64,000 nt of DNA, taken from the NCBI RefSeq assembly GCF_947501905.1, contig NZ_CANMXL010000002.1:310001-374000 (forward strand). The letters run 5' to 3'. A program made the translations under genes and the position numbers. This stretch comes from an uncultured Winogradskyella sp. (GTDB taxonomy: Bacteria; Bacteroidota; Bacteroidia; Flavobacteriales; Flavobacteriaceae). The notes under the pieces are model-generated. The model did no database searches. It was not told the DNA's origin and saw nothing but the letters and a program-made list of their open reading frames with translations. Positions 8,469-17,648 of this stretch are shown here, one piece after another (positions within the stretch are counted from its first letter, which is position 1; every line of letters starts with the position of its first letter).

Positions 8469-10331
8469 TTGAATTACCTTAATGTTGAAAACATATCAAA
8501 GTCCTATGGTGAGCTAGAATTGTTCAGCAATATCTCTTTTAGCATACATAAAAACCAAAAGATTGCTTTTGTAGCCAAAAACGGAAGTGGAAAAACGTCT
8601 ATACTTAATATTTTATCTGGTAAAGACGCGACTGATTCTGGACAAGTTGTAATTCGTAAAGGTTTAAGACTGGCTTTTCTAGATCAAGAACCAAATCTTG
8701 ATAGCAAACTCACAATTGAAGAAACCATTTTTGCAAGTGATTTACCTATTCTAAAAGTTATTGAAACATATGAAAAAGCACTTCAAAATCCTGAGGATAC
8801 AGAAACCTATCAATTAGCTTTCGAAGACATGGACAGGCATAATGCTTGGGAGTTCGAAACACAGTTTCAACAAATATTATCACAACTAAAACTCAATGAC
8901 TTAAAAGCGAAAATAAGTTCGCTTTCAGGAGGACAAAAAAAACGTTTATCATTAGCACAAGCTCTAATAAGTAAACCTGACATTCTTATTCTGGATGAGC
9001 CAACAAACCATCTAGATCTTGAAATGATTGAATGGCTAGAAGATTATTTTGCTAAAACCCAGCAGACATTATTCATGGTAACACATGACCGTTACTTTTT
9101 AGAGCGTGTTTGTAACGAAATTATCGAATTAGATCACGGCAAAATGTTCACTTACAAAGGTAATTACTCTTACTACCTCGAAAAAAAGGAAGACCGTATT
9201 GCCAATGAATTAACCGAAGTTGGTAAGGCCAAACAACTCTTTAAGAAAGAACTCGACTGGATGCGTCGTCAACCAAAAGCACGTACTACAAAATCTAAAA
9301 GCCGTATTGATGATTTCTTTGAAATAAAAAAGAAAGCGCATCAACGCCGTAAAGACCATGTTATTCAGCTTGAAATTAGCATGGAACGTTTAGGTAGTAA
9401 AATTGTTGAGTTTCATAACGTTTCAAAAGCCTTTAAAGACAAAGTAATTCTTAATGGTTTTGATTACACCTTTAAAAAAGGAGAACGTATTGGCATTATT
9501 GGAAAAAATGGCACAGGAAAATCTACATTCCTAAACATGCTTACCCAATCCATGCAACCAGATGGTGGAAAAATCGTCGTTGGGGAAACCGTAAAATTTG
9601 GTTATTATACACAAGGTGGCATAAAGGCAAAACCAAACCAAAAAGTTATTGATGTTGTTAGAGATTATGGCGATTATATCCCATTAGCAAAAGGGAGACA
9701 AATAAGTGCACAACAATTATTAGAACGTTTCTTATTTGACCGAAAAAAGCAATATGATTTTGTTGAAAAATTGAGTGGCGGCGAGCAAAAACGTTTGTAT
9801 TTATGTACCGTTTTAATTCAGAATCCCAATGTTTTAATTTTAGATGAACCTACCAACGATCTAGATATCGTAACGCTTAACGTCCTCGAAAGCTTCTTGT
9901 TAGATTTCCCTGGTTGTCTACTGGTAGTTTCTCACGACCGTTACTTCATGGATAAAATTGTAGATCATTTGTTTGTATTTCAAGGTGAAGGTATTGTAGA
10001 TGATTTCCCAGGAAATTATTCTGATTACCGCACTTATGAAAATAGTCAACCTAAACAAGTCTCAAAATCGGAAAAGACTGAAAATATTGAGGTAACGAAA
10101 CAAAATCAAGCTAATAAGTTATCTTATAACGAGCAGAAAGAATACAAAAACTTAGAATCTAAAATCCGTTCTTTAGAATTGGATAAAAAAGCTTTAGAAG
10201 CTAAATTCTTAAATCCTGATTTATCACAAGATGATATAGCAAAACTATCTGAAGACTTGCAAGTTATAATAGTTACTATAGAAGAAAAAGAAATGCGATG
10301 GTTTGAACTAGCTGAAAAATTTGAAGGATAA
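8469..10331 (+). CDS. ABC-F family ATP-binding protein (Uup-like)
   Basis: A 620-residue soluble protein with two ABC ATPase domains and no membrane segment, as in ABC-F translation factors that act at the ribosome. Walker A motifs are NGSGKTS (near 39) and NGTGKST (near 345). Signatures are LSGGQKKRL and LSGGEQKRL, and Walker B motifs are ILILDEPTNHLD and VLILDEPTNDLD. The linker between the domains is basic. The charged C-terminal tail (about 535-620) is predicted coiled coil, which favours Uup over EttA. The start is TTG (NYLNVENISKSYGE), with no closer in-frame ATG; such starts are common for this gene in the group. Confidence 0.9.
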   Translation: MNYLNVENISKSYGELELFSNISFSIHKNQKIAFVAKNGSGKTSILNILSGKDATDSGQVVIRKGLRLAFLDQEPNLDSKLTIEETIFASDLPILKVIETYEKALQNPEDTETYQLAFEDMDRHNAWEFETQFQQILSQLKLNDLKAKISSLSGGQKKRLSLAQALISKPDILILDEPTNHLDLEMIEWLEDYFAKTQQTLFMVTHDRYFLERVCNEIIELDHGKMFTYKGNYSYYLEKKEDRIANELTEVGKAKQLFKKELDWMRRQPKARTTKSKSRIDDFFEIKKKAHQRRKDHVIQLEISMERLGSKIVEFHNVSKAFKDKVILNGFDYTFKKGERIGIIGKNGTGKSTFLNMLTQSMQPDGGKIVVGETVKFGYYTQGGIKAKPNQKVIDVVRDYGDYIPLAKGRQISAQQLLERFLFDRKKQYDFVEKLSGGEQKRLYLCTVLIQNPNVLILDEPTNDLDIVTLNVLESFLLDFPGCLLVVSHDRYFMDKIVDHLFVFQGEGIVDDFPGNYSDYRTYENSQPKQVSKSEKTENIEVTKQNQANKLSYNEQKEYKNLESKIRSLELDKKALEAKFLNPDLSQDDIAKLSEDLQVIIVTIEEKEMRWFELAEKFEG

Positions 10332-10334
10332 TTA

Positions 10335-11105
10335 ATGTATCAAATACTTGCATACATAAAGTTTTTATTAAAATCTACCAACCAACATGGTGTACACTCC
10401 CCGTTTGTATATGATTTTATAACAAAATGCCTCTATGATAATACGCAATATGAAGCTTACAGCAATATAAAAGCATTTAGAAAGCAGTTATTACAATCTA
10501 AAGACACTCTTGAGATAAAAGATTTTGGAGTTGGCTCAAAACGCATGAGTGCCAATAAGCGTAGTGTTTCAAAAATGGTAAAAAATTCTAGCAGTAGTCT
10601 TAAAGACACCAAATTACTTTTCAGAATATCCCAATATTTTCAATTCAAGTACACATTAGAGTTAGGCACTTCTTTAGGTGTCGGTACACAAGCGCTGTCT
10701 TTAGGAAATGCATCAAACAAAATCATAACAATAGAAGGTTGTCCAAATACATTTCAATACTCAAAAAACAAATTCAAAGTATTAGAACTTTCAAATATAT
10801 CGCCTATTAATTCAGATTTTAAATCAGCCATTAAACAATTAGGTAAGAAAACTTTAGACTGTATTTTCTTTGATGGACATCACAATAGAGAAGCTACCTT
10901 AGAATATTTTAACTTACTTATATCAAAAACACATAACGATTCTGTTTTCATATTTGACGACATCTATTGGTCTAAAGACATGACTCAAGCTTGGAGGGAA
11001 ATCATTTTAGATTCAAGAATAACAGCTTCAGTAGACTGCTTTAATTTAGGCTTTGCTTTTTTCAGAAAAGAGCAACCAAAACAACATTTTACAATCAGAT
11101 TGTAA
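10335..11105 (+). CDS. Class I SAM-dependent methyltransferase
   Basis: A 256-residue protein beginning 3 bases after the ABC-F stop, so probably co-transcribed with it. A Rossmann methyltransferase pattern is visible: LELGTSLGVGTQAL (SAM-binding motif I, about 110-123), KIITIEGCP (acidic end of strand 2), and DCIFFDGHHN followed by VFIFDDIYW. The spacing resembles O-methyltransferases of the TrmR/caffeoyl-CoA type. The N-terminal HGVHSPFVYDF stretch is characteristic of a conserved Bacteroidota subgroup. The substrate is unknown. Confidence 0.8.
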   Translation: MYQILAYIKFLLKSTNQHGVHSPFVYDFITKCLYDNTQYEAYSNIKAFRKQLLQSKDTLEIKDFGVGSKRMSANKRSVSKMVKNSSSSLKDTKLLFRISQYFQFKYTLELGTSLGVGTQALSLGNASNKIITIEGCPNTFQYSKNKFKVLELSNISPINSDFKSAIKQLGKKTLDCIFFDGHHNREATLEYFNLLISKTHNDSVFIFDDIYWSKDMTQAWREIILDSRITASVDCFNLGFAFFRKEQPKQHFTIRL

Positions 11106-11191
11106 CAAGCTCCCAATTTTAACGTCTTATTCAGACAACAGCTTTTTAATTATTTTATCTTGCAAAAGATTTAGCTAAAAGACCAACAAAT

Positions 11192-11878
11192 ATGAGTGAC
11201 AACGTCATTGAAATCAGAAACATCATCAGAGATTTTAAACTAGGTCAAGAGACCGTTCACGTACTTAAAGGCATTGATTTAGATATAAAGCGTGGTGAAT
11301 ATGTTGCCATCATGGGACCATCTGGTTCTGGTAAATCTACGCTAATGAATCTTTTAGGTTGTTTAGATACACCAACAGCTGGTTCATATTTACTAAACGG
11401 AAATGATGTTAGTGAGATGTCAGATGATGAGTTGGCAGAAATTAGAAACACAGAGATTGGTTTCGTTTTTCAAACCTTTAACCTTCTACCAAGAACAACA
11501 GCTTTAGATAACGTAGCATTACCAATGATATATGCGGGTGCTTCAAAAAAACAGCGTGTCGAGCGTGCATCAGAAGTACTAACAGATGTTGGCCTTGATG
11601 ACCGTATGGATCATAAACCCAATCAGCTTTCTGGCGGACAGCGCCAACGTGTGGCTGTTGGTCGTGCCTTAGTAAACAGGCCATCTATAATTCTTGCCGA
11701 TGAGCCAACAGGAAACTTAGATTCAAAAACAGGAGAAGAAATTATGGCACTTTTTGACGAGATACATTCTAAGGGTAATACAGTAATTATGGTAACTCAT
11801 GAAGAGGATATTGCGGCACACGCCAAACGCGTCATCCGCTTACGCGATGGTATTATTGAAAGTGATACATTTAATTAA
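11192..11878 (+). CDS. ABC transporter ATP-binding protein (LolD/MacB type)
   Basis: A 228-residue ATPase with Walker [10 protein letters not shown] (about 43-51), signature [15 protein letters not shown] and Walker [17 protein letters not shown]. The [12 protein letters not shown] stretch after Walker A is typical of the LolD/MacB branch, whose members drive mechanotransmission permeases rather than carrying substrate through the membrane. No permease gene adjoins it. The partner must be encoded elsewhere, so lipoprotein release versus macrolide/peptide efflux cannot be decided. Confidence 0.85.
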   Translation: MSDNVIEIRNIIRDFKLGQETVHVLKGIDLDIKRGEYVAIMGPSGSGKSTLMNLLGCLDTPTAGSYLLNGNDVSEMSDDELAEIRNTEIGFVFQTFNLLPRTTALDNVALPMIYAGASKKQRVERASEVLTDVGLDDRMDHKPNQLSGGQRQRVAVGRALVNRPSIILADEPTGNLDSKTGEEIMALFDEIHSKGNTVIMVTHEEDIAAHAKRVIRLRDGIIESDTFN

Positions 11879-11973
11879 AAGTCAGAGAAATAAATTTCTA
11901 ATTCTCAGTTATATTCACTTTATTTTTTCTCCTAAGTTTTCTCTTTTCCCTTTTCAACTTGTAACTTTACATT

Positions 11974-12549
11974 ATGAAAATCTATACAAAAACAGGAGAT
12001 AAAGGTACAACTGCTCTATTTGGCGGCACTCGTGTTCCTAAACATCATATACGTATTGAAAGTTATGGTACCATAGACGAGCTCAATTCATATATTGGTT
12101 TAATTAGAGACCAAGCTATTGACCCAATGCATAAAAAGGTCTTGATGGAAATACAAGACCGCCTATTTACCGTTGGCGCTATTTTAGCTACTGACCCAGA
12201 AAAAGCGACTTTAAAAAACGGAAAAAACCGTTTAAATATTCCTAAAATATCCGAAGCTGACATCAAACTTCTTGAAGATAATATGGATAGTATGAATGCT
12301 ACATTACCACCAATGACGCATTTTGTTTTACCTGGCGGCCATCAAACTGTGTCATTCTGTCACATTGCACGTACCGTATGCCGTAGGGCAGAGCGTTTAG
12401 CGAGCCATCTTAATGATTTAGAGCCTTTTCAACCTGAAACATTAATGTATATCAACCGACTATCTGACTATCTTTTTGTATTGGCACGGAAGTTGTCTCA
12501 TGAGTTACAAGCAGATGAAGTAAAATGGATACCTAAAAAGGAATCTTAA
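11974..12549 (+). CDS. Cob(I)alamin adenosyltransferase, PduO type
   Basis: A 191-residue enzyme that transfers the adenosyl group of ATP to cob(I)alamin. It starts MKIYTKTGDKGTTALFGG, the PduO-type ATP-binding loop, followed by the family-typical ESYGTIDELNSYIGL. The second ATP-binding region CHIARTVCRRAERLASHL and then YINRLSDYLFVLARK are also present. Length is standard for the five-helix trimeric family. The nearby MeaB gene (21179-22258) acts on adenosylcobalamin-dependent methylmalonyl-CoA mutase, so both point to a functional B12 pathway, though they are not in one operon. Confidence 0.92.
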   Translation: MKIYTKTGDKGTTALFGGTRVPKHHIRIESYGTIDELNSYIGLIRDQAIDPMHKKVLMEIQDRLFTVGAILATDPEKATLKNGKNRLNIPKISEADIKLLEDNMDSMNATLPPMTHFVLPGGHQTVSFCHIARTVCRRAERLASHLNDLEPFQPETLMYINRLSDYLFVLARKLSHELQADEVKWIPKKES

Positions 12550-12818
12550 ACCTTATTTGTCTAGGATTAGCAAACGCAATACGCCAATCCGAAAAGTTAT
12601 GAAACAAGCATGTTCAAAATTTTATCATCAAAAGAGAATGATTAGTTGCGAACAGCATGTGTCTGCTAAAAAGCAGTAATAAAAACACATGAAATTATAC
12701 GTTCTTTATATTGATGAGTAAACATTTATAAATTATTCTAATTAATAGAAATATAGATGTTCAGCGAGACCAATTTTGAATAATATTATTCTACCAAGCT
12801 AAATAATTTAATTTTTTC
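12550..12818. other. Non-coding stretch without recognisable gene
   Basis: About 270 AT-rich bases between the adenosyltransferase stop and the promoter of the DUF2795 gene. I see no RNA gene, repeat or convincing reading frame here. Confidence 0.6.
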
Positions 12819-12848
12819 TTGACTTTTTAAACTAAAAAATTATTTTTG
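12819..12848 (+). promoter_or_regulatory. Bacteroidota-type promoter for the DUF2795 gene
   Basis: TTG at 12819-12821, 19-base spacer, and TATTTTTG at 12841-12848, a full match to TAnnTTTG. The ATG at 12872 follows 23 bases later. Confidence 0.7.
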
Positions 12849-12871
12849 CAAAAATTAAAACGCAATAGCAA

Positions 12872-13093
12872 ATGTATTGGACATTAGAATTAGCATCGTA
12901 TTTAAGTGATGCACCTTGGCCAGCAACTAAAGATGAATTAATCGATTACGCGATTAGAACTGGAGCTCCTCTTGAAGTTGTAGAAAATTTACAAGCTATA
13001 GAAGACGAAGGTGACTCTTATGATTCTATAGAAGAAATCTGGCCAGATTATCCAACTGACGAAGATTACCTCTGGAACGAGGACGAATATTAA
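12872..13093 (+). CDS. DUF2795 small acidic protein
   Basis: A 73-residue protein starting MYWTLELASYLSDAPWPATK with DELIDYAIRTGAPLEVVENL, matching the DUF2795 pattern (a small helical domain of unknown function). The C-terminal third is very acidic (WPDYPTDEDYLWNEDEY). It has its own promoter and is followed by a strong hairpin terminator, so it is likely transcribed alone although secA comes next on the same strand. The high conservation of this gene among relatives (from memory) suggests a housekeeping role. Confidence 0.85.
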   Translation: MYWTLELASYLSDAPWPATKDELIDYAIRTGAPLEVVENLQAIEDEGDSYDSIEEIWPDYPTDEDYLWNEDEY

Positions 13094-13111
13094 TACTATA
13101 AAAATTACACT

Positions 13112-13153
13112 AAAAAAAGTCTCTTTCGTTTTAACGATATTGAGACTTTTTTT
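13112..13153 (+). terminator. Rho-independent terminator after the DUF2795 gene
   Basis: AAAAAAAGTCTC at 13112-13123 pairs perfectly with GAGACTTTTTTT at 13142-13153. The 18-base loop itself contains TCGTT/AACGA (13126-13130 with 13133-13137). A-runs and T-runs on both sides would let it work in both directions. Confidence 0.85.
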
Positions 13154-13222
13154 GTTTGAGATGGTTTCATCAAACCTAATACAAAACGTATATTTGAAAC
13201 TGCCATATTGAGCATTGCTTGA

Positions 13223-13262
13223 AACAAAATGTATTTTGTTGAGAGTATTTTGCAAAGCAAAA
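13223..13262 (+). other. Two adjacent small hairpins in the secA leader
   Basis: AACAAAAT (13223-13230) pairs with ATTTTGTT (13233-13240), and TTTTGC (13248-13253) pairs with GCAAAA (13257-13262). Both lie 80-120 bases ahead of the secA start. The first has a two-base gap and is as likely to be a protein-binding palindrome as an RNA stem. Confidence 0.45.
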
Positions 13263-13340
13263 CGAAATGCCTTCAAAGGCCAAATAAAAAACTAATACAA
13301 AAGCAACTTCGGTGAGCTTTTTATAAACATACATACCAAA

Positions 13341-16300
13341 ATGGGATTACTAGATTCAGTACTTAAAGTTTTTGTTGGAGACAAATCCAAACAAGACGTC
13401 AAGTCCATAATGCCTATCGTAGAGAAAGTTAAAGCTTTTGAGCAATCTTTAGAAGCCTTATCGCATGACGAGTTAAGAGCAAAAACAGTAGAATTTAAAG
13501 CTACAATTGCACATGCACGTGCACCTTTTAATGCTCGCATTGATGAGCTTAATACCAAAGCAGAAAACACAGAAGATATTGATGAGCGTGAAGATATCTA
13601 TCAAGAAATTGATAGTATTAAAGACGAAATCTACACAACAACCGAAGATGTATTAAACGACATTCTGCCAGAAGCCTTTGCTGTTGTTAAAGAAACTGCA
13701 AAACGTTTTGTAAACAATACTGAGATTAAGGTTACAGCAAATGCTTACGATAGAGAAATCTCTGGAGATAATGATTATGTAACTCTCAAAGGCGACAATG
13801 CACTTTGGGCCAACTCGTGGGATGCAGCTGGTAAGCCCATAACTTGGGATATGGTTCATTATGACGTTCAGTTAATTGGTGGTATTGCCATGCATCAAGG
13901 TAAAATTGCAGAAATGCAAACTGGTGAAGGTAAAACTTTGGTAGCAACATTACCGGTTTACCTGAATGCCTTAGCTGGTCGTGGAGTTCACTTAGTAACC
14001 GTAAATGACTACTTAGCAAAGCGTGATAGTGCTTGGATGGCACCATTATTCCAGTTTCATGGCTTAAGTGTCGATTGTATAGATTACCACAGACCAAACT
14101 CTGACGCACGTCGTAAAGCGTATAATGCTGATATTACCTACGGAACAAATAACGAATTTGGTTTTGATTACCTACGTGATAACATGGCACATTCGCCTGA
14201 TGACTTGGTACAACGTCCACATCATTATGCAATTGTCGATGAGGTCGATTCTGTATTAATTGATGATGCTCGTACACCATTAATTATCTCTGGTCCTATT
14301 CCTAAAGGCGATGAGCATGAGTTTGATGTTTTAAAACCTAAGGTGCAGCAAATAGAAGAAGTACAACGTAAATATTTAGTTGGTGTCCTTGCTGAAGCTA
14401 AAAAACTAATTGCAGCTGGTGACACTAAAGAAGGTGGTTTTCAATTATTACGAGTTTATAGAGGTATTCCAAAAAATAAAGCATTAATTAAGTTTTTAAG
14501 TGAAGAAGGTATCAAGCAACTCCTTCAGAAAACAGAGAACTTCTACATGCAGGATAACAATAGAGAGATGCCTAAAGTAGATGCAGAACTCTATTATGTT
14601 ATTGATGAAAAAAACAATCAGGTAGAATTATCTGATAAAGGTGTCGAATTTCTTTCTGGAAAAGACGACCCAAATTTCTTTGTGATGCCAGAAATGGGCA
14701 CTGAAATTGCAAAGATTGAAAACAAAGGCTTATCGTCAGAAGATGAAGCTGCTGAAAAAGAAGTATTATTTCGTGATTTCTCAGTAAAATCAGAGCGTAT
14801 ACATACATTAAATCAGCTTTTAAAAGCTTACGCGCTTTTCGAAAAAGATACGCAGTATGTGGTTATGGACAACAAAGTAATGATTGTCGATGAGCAAACT
14901 GGTCGTATTATGGATGGGCGTCGTTATTCTGATGGATTACACCAAGCGATTGAAGCTAAAGAAAATGTAAAGATTGAAGATGCAACGCAAACTTTTGCTA
15001 CAGTAACACTTCAAAATTACTTCCGTATGTACCGTAAGTTATCTGGTATGACGGGTACTGCAGTTACAGAAGCAGGTGAGCTTTGGGAAATTTACAAATT
15101 AGATGTAGTAGAAATACCTACCAACAGACCAATCGCTCGTGATGACAGAGAAGATTTAGTTTATAAAACAAAGCGTGAAAAGTATAATGCTGTTGTTGAT
15201 GAAGTCACTAAACTATCACAAGAAGGAAGACCAGTTCTTATTGGTACAACTTCGGTAGATATATCAGAATTATTAGGAAAAATATTAACGCAGCGTAAAA
15301 TTTCGCATAACGTACTTAATGCCAAGCAACACAAACGTGAAGCAGATATTGTTGCCGAAGCTGGTAATGCTGGTCAAGTAACAATTGCTACAAACATGGC
15401 TGGTCGTGGTACCGATATTAAATTATCTGACGAGGTAAAAGCCGCAGGTGGTTTAGCCATTGTTGGTACTGAGCGTCACGATTCTCGTCGTGTAGATAGA
15501 CAGTTGCGTGGTCGTGCTGGTCGTCAAGGAGACCCAGGAAGTTCACAATTTTATGTGTCTCTAGAAGACAACTTAATGCGTTTGTTTGGTAGTGAGCGTA
15601 TTGCTAAGATGATGGATAAAATGGGCCTTAAAGAAGGGGAAGTTATTCAGCATAGTATGATATCTAAGTCTATTGAACGTGCTCAAAAAAAAGTTGAAGA
15701 AAACCAATTTGGTGTTCGTAAGCGCTTATTAGAATATGATGATGTTATGAATGCACAACGTGAAGTGGTTTACAAGCGTCGTCGTCATGCTTTAGATGGT
15801 GTAAGATTGCGTGTAGACTTAGCCAACATGATTTTTGACACATCAGAAATCATTGCAGATACTAATAAGGAAGCTAACGATTATAAGAACTTTGAGTTTG
15901 AACTCATTCGCTATTTCTCTATGGCGTCTCCTATTTCTGAAGCTGAATTTGCTAAAATGGGCGCTCAAGAAATTGCTGGTGTCGTTTACAAAACAGCTTT
16001 TGCACACTACAGAGATAAAATGCAGCGTGCAGCAGATTTAGCTTACCCAGTAATTGAAAATGTTTACAATACACAGCGTGATAAATTTAAGCGAATTGTT
16101 GTACCATTTACAGATGGCACAAAAACACTACAAGTAGTTACTGACCTTGAAAAGGCATACGAATCAAAAGGTACGCAACTGATTAATGATTTTGAAAAAA
16201 ACATTACGCTAGCCATTGTTGATGATGCTTGGAAAACGCATTTGCGTAAAATGGACGAGTTAAAGCAATCTGTACAATTAGCAGTACACGAACAGAAAGA

Positions 16301-16700
16301 TCCATTACTAATCTATAAGTTTGAAGCTTTTGAACTGTTCAAAGTTATGATTGACCAAGTAAATAAGGATGTGATTTCATTCTTGTTTAAAGGTGAAATT
16401 CCTCAAGACACAGCAAATAATCTTCAGGAAGCTAAGGCGCGTCGTCAAGAGAAAACAACAGAACAAAAAGACGAAATCCAAAATATGGATGAGCGTGCTG
16501 CACAAAGTCGTGCTGTTGGTGAAGGTGCTTCTCGTCGCCAGCAACAAGTCGTTGAAACGATTGTACGTGAGCAACCAAAAATTGGACGTAACGACCGTGT
16601 CACCATAAAACACGTGATGAGTGGTGAAGCTAAAACCGTAAAATACAAACAAGCCATTCCTTTAATTGATAAAGGCGAATGGGTTTTGGTGGAAGACTAA
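13341..16700 (+). CDS. secA: Preprotein translocase ATPase SecA
   Basis: A 1119-residue motor that pushes unfolded precursors through SecYEG. Walker A is TGEGKT (about 194-199). TVNDYLAKRD, VDEVDSVLIDDARTPLIISG (DEAD-like motif II), the second helicase domain with TNMAGRGTDIKL, and RQLRGRAGRQGDPG are all present. Compared with E. coli, about 90 extra residues precede Walker A, a feature I recall for Bacteroidota SecA. The C-terminus ends GEWVLVED and lacks the usual cysteine-rich zinc/SecB-binding tail. The gene is followed by a strong terminator and stands alone. Confidence 0.97.
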   Translation: MGLLDSVLKVFVGDKSKQDVKSIMPIVEKVKAFEQSLEALSHDELRAKTVEFKATIAHARAPFNARIDELNTKAENTEDIDEREDIYQEIDSIKDEIYTTTEDVLNDILPEAFAVVKETAKRFVNNTEIKVTANAYDREISGDNDYVTLKGDNALWANSWDAAGKPITWDMVHYDVQLIGGIAMHQGKIAEMQTGEGKTLVATLPVYLNALAGRGVHLVTVNDYLAKRDSAWMAPLFQFHGLSVDCIDYHRPNSDARRKAYNADITYGTNNEFGFDYLRDNMAHSPDDLVQRPHHYAIVDEVDSVLIDDARTPLIISGPIPKGDEHEFDVLKPKVQQIEEVQRKYLVGVLAEAKKLIAAGDTKEGGFQLLRVYRGIPKNKALIKFLSEEGIKQLLQKTENFYMQDNNREMPKVDAELYYVIDEKNNQVELSDKGVEFLSGKDDPNFFVMPEMGTEIAKIENKGLSSEDEAAEKEVLFRDFSVKSERIHTLNQLLKAYALFEKDTQYVVMDNKVMIVDEQTGRIMDGRRYSDGLHQAIEAKENVKIEDATQTFATVTLQNYFRMYRKLSGMTGTAVTEAGELWEIYKLDVVEIPTNRPIARDDREDLVYKTKREKYNAVVDEVTKLSQEGRPVLIGTTSVDISELLGKILTQRKISHNVLNAKQHKREADIVAEAGNAGQVTIATNMAGRGTDIKLSDEVKAAGGLAIVGTERHDSRRVDRQLRGRAGRQGDPGSSQFYVSLEDNLMRLFGSERIAKMMDKMGLKEGEVIQHSMISKSIERAQKKVEENQFGVRKRLLEYDDVMNAQREVVYKRRRHALDGVRLRVDLANMIFDTSEIIADTNKEANDYKNFEFELIRYFSMASPISEAEFAKMGAQEIAGVVYKTAFAHYRDKMQRAADLAYPVIENVYNTQRDKFKRIVVPFTDGTKTLQVVTDLEKAYESKGTQLINDFEKNITLAIVDDAWKTHLRKMDELKQSVQLAVHEQKDPLLIYKFEAFELFKVMIDQVNKDVISFLFKGEIPQDTANNLQEAKARRQEKTTEQKDEIQNMDERAAQSRAVGEGASRRQQQVVETIVREQPKIGRNDRVTIKHVMSGEAKTVKYKQAIPLIDKGEWVLVED

Positions 16701-16740
16701 GTCACTAAGCGACATTTAACAATAAAATCTCATATATACT

Positions 16741-16773
16741 AAATCCTGATGTTCACCGCATCAGGATTTTTTT
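16741..16773 (+). terminator. Rho-independent terminator after secA
   Basis: AAATCCTGATG (16741-16751) pairs with CATCAGGATTT (16759-16769) over 11 bp with a 7-base loop, followed by a T-run. Confidence 0.9.
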
Positions 16774-16845
16774 ATGTTGGCATTGCCATTTGAAAAACTG
16801 AACTTCGTCTAACATCAAATAAAAACATTAAACAAAACTTCAAAA

Positions 16846-17532
16846 TTACTCCATCCTCAACAACAAATTAGGATCTGGGCAATTGGTACTATAAAATTCT
16901 AAATCGTTCTGATTTGAAACCCCAGGATAATCTCCTAAATAACCTTGCATATCTTTTATAATCTGAAAATGTAAATGTGGCGGATAATCACCATTTTCTT
17001 CTACAGTACCTAAAATGGCTATTTGCTGTCCTTTTATAATGGTATCACCTATCTGTTTTTTGCTTAAAGATTTTAAGCTTAAATGCCCATAAAGCGTATA
17101 AAATTCAATACCATTATGTTGGTGTTCTAAAATGAGTGTTGGACCATAATCTCCATAACCAGAGTTGTCATTAAAACTATGTAGTTGCCCATCTAAAGGT
17201 GTATAAATTGCCGTATTAGCCTCAATCCATAAGTCTATACCTAAATGGATATTTCGCTCGGTTTCAGGGTTATTCTGGTTAAAATTTTCGCTTCGGTTAT
17301 AAATACCTCGCTTTTCGAGATAACCGCCATATGCCACTTTAGCATTATTGACTTTTATATGATTCGAGACATAACACCCTAAATCATCAGAATTTGAGAC
17401 ATCTACATTAACTAAATCCTTATTAGTTACTGATAAATCTAATGGCACATAATCTGCTTTGTTATAAAACTCTCCTAATACTGGAAATGGATTTAGAGAT
17501 TGTAACGTAGATTCAAATTCAGGGATAATCAT
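16846..17532 (-). CDS. M23-family metallopeptidase (LytM domain)
   Basis: A 228-residue protein. The LytM fold shows the zinc motif HLGID (His96, Asp100), TPLDGQLHSF, TLYGHLS (His150) and PPHLHFQ (His186 and His188, the usual HxH). These residues are those needed for cleaving peptidoglycan cross-bridges in M23 enzymes. No signal peptide or membrane segment is visible at the N-terminus, which is odd for a cell-wall enzyme. Either export uses another route, the real start lies elsewhere, or the substrate is not peptidoglycan. It stands alone, converging with secA. Confidence 0.8.
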   Translation of the reverse strand: MIIPEFESTLQSLNPFPVLGEFYNKADYVPLDLSVTNKDLVNVDVSNSDDLGCYVSNHIKVNNAKVAYGGYLEKRGIYNRSENFNQNNPETERNIHLGIDLWIEANTAIYTPLDGQLHSFNDNSGYGDYGPTLILEHQHNGIEFYTLYGHLSLKSLSKKQIGDTIIKGQQIAILGTVEENGDYPPHLHFQIIKDMQGYLGDYPGVSNQNDLEFYSTNCPDPNLLLRME

Positions 17533-17648
17533 AAACTAAAAATTTCCATAAAAATACAAATCAATTTTATGGAAAACAGAAAAGAAAATTATAGAATTTG
17601 TAATTAAGCTTAGACCAAATCCTATATTAAAAAAGAAATGGTCTAAGA

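Noticed and set aside
11799..12002. Small plus-strand frame bridging the LolD-type and adenosyltransferase genes
   Set aside because: It overlaps both genes in another frame and has no protein-like pattern.
12989..13276. A 95-codon open frame on the minus strand across the DUF2795 gene end, terminator and secA leader
   Set aside because: It runs through a strong terminator hairpin and is antisense to a clear gene; composition is unlike a protein. Treated as chance.
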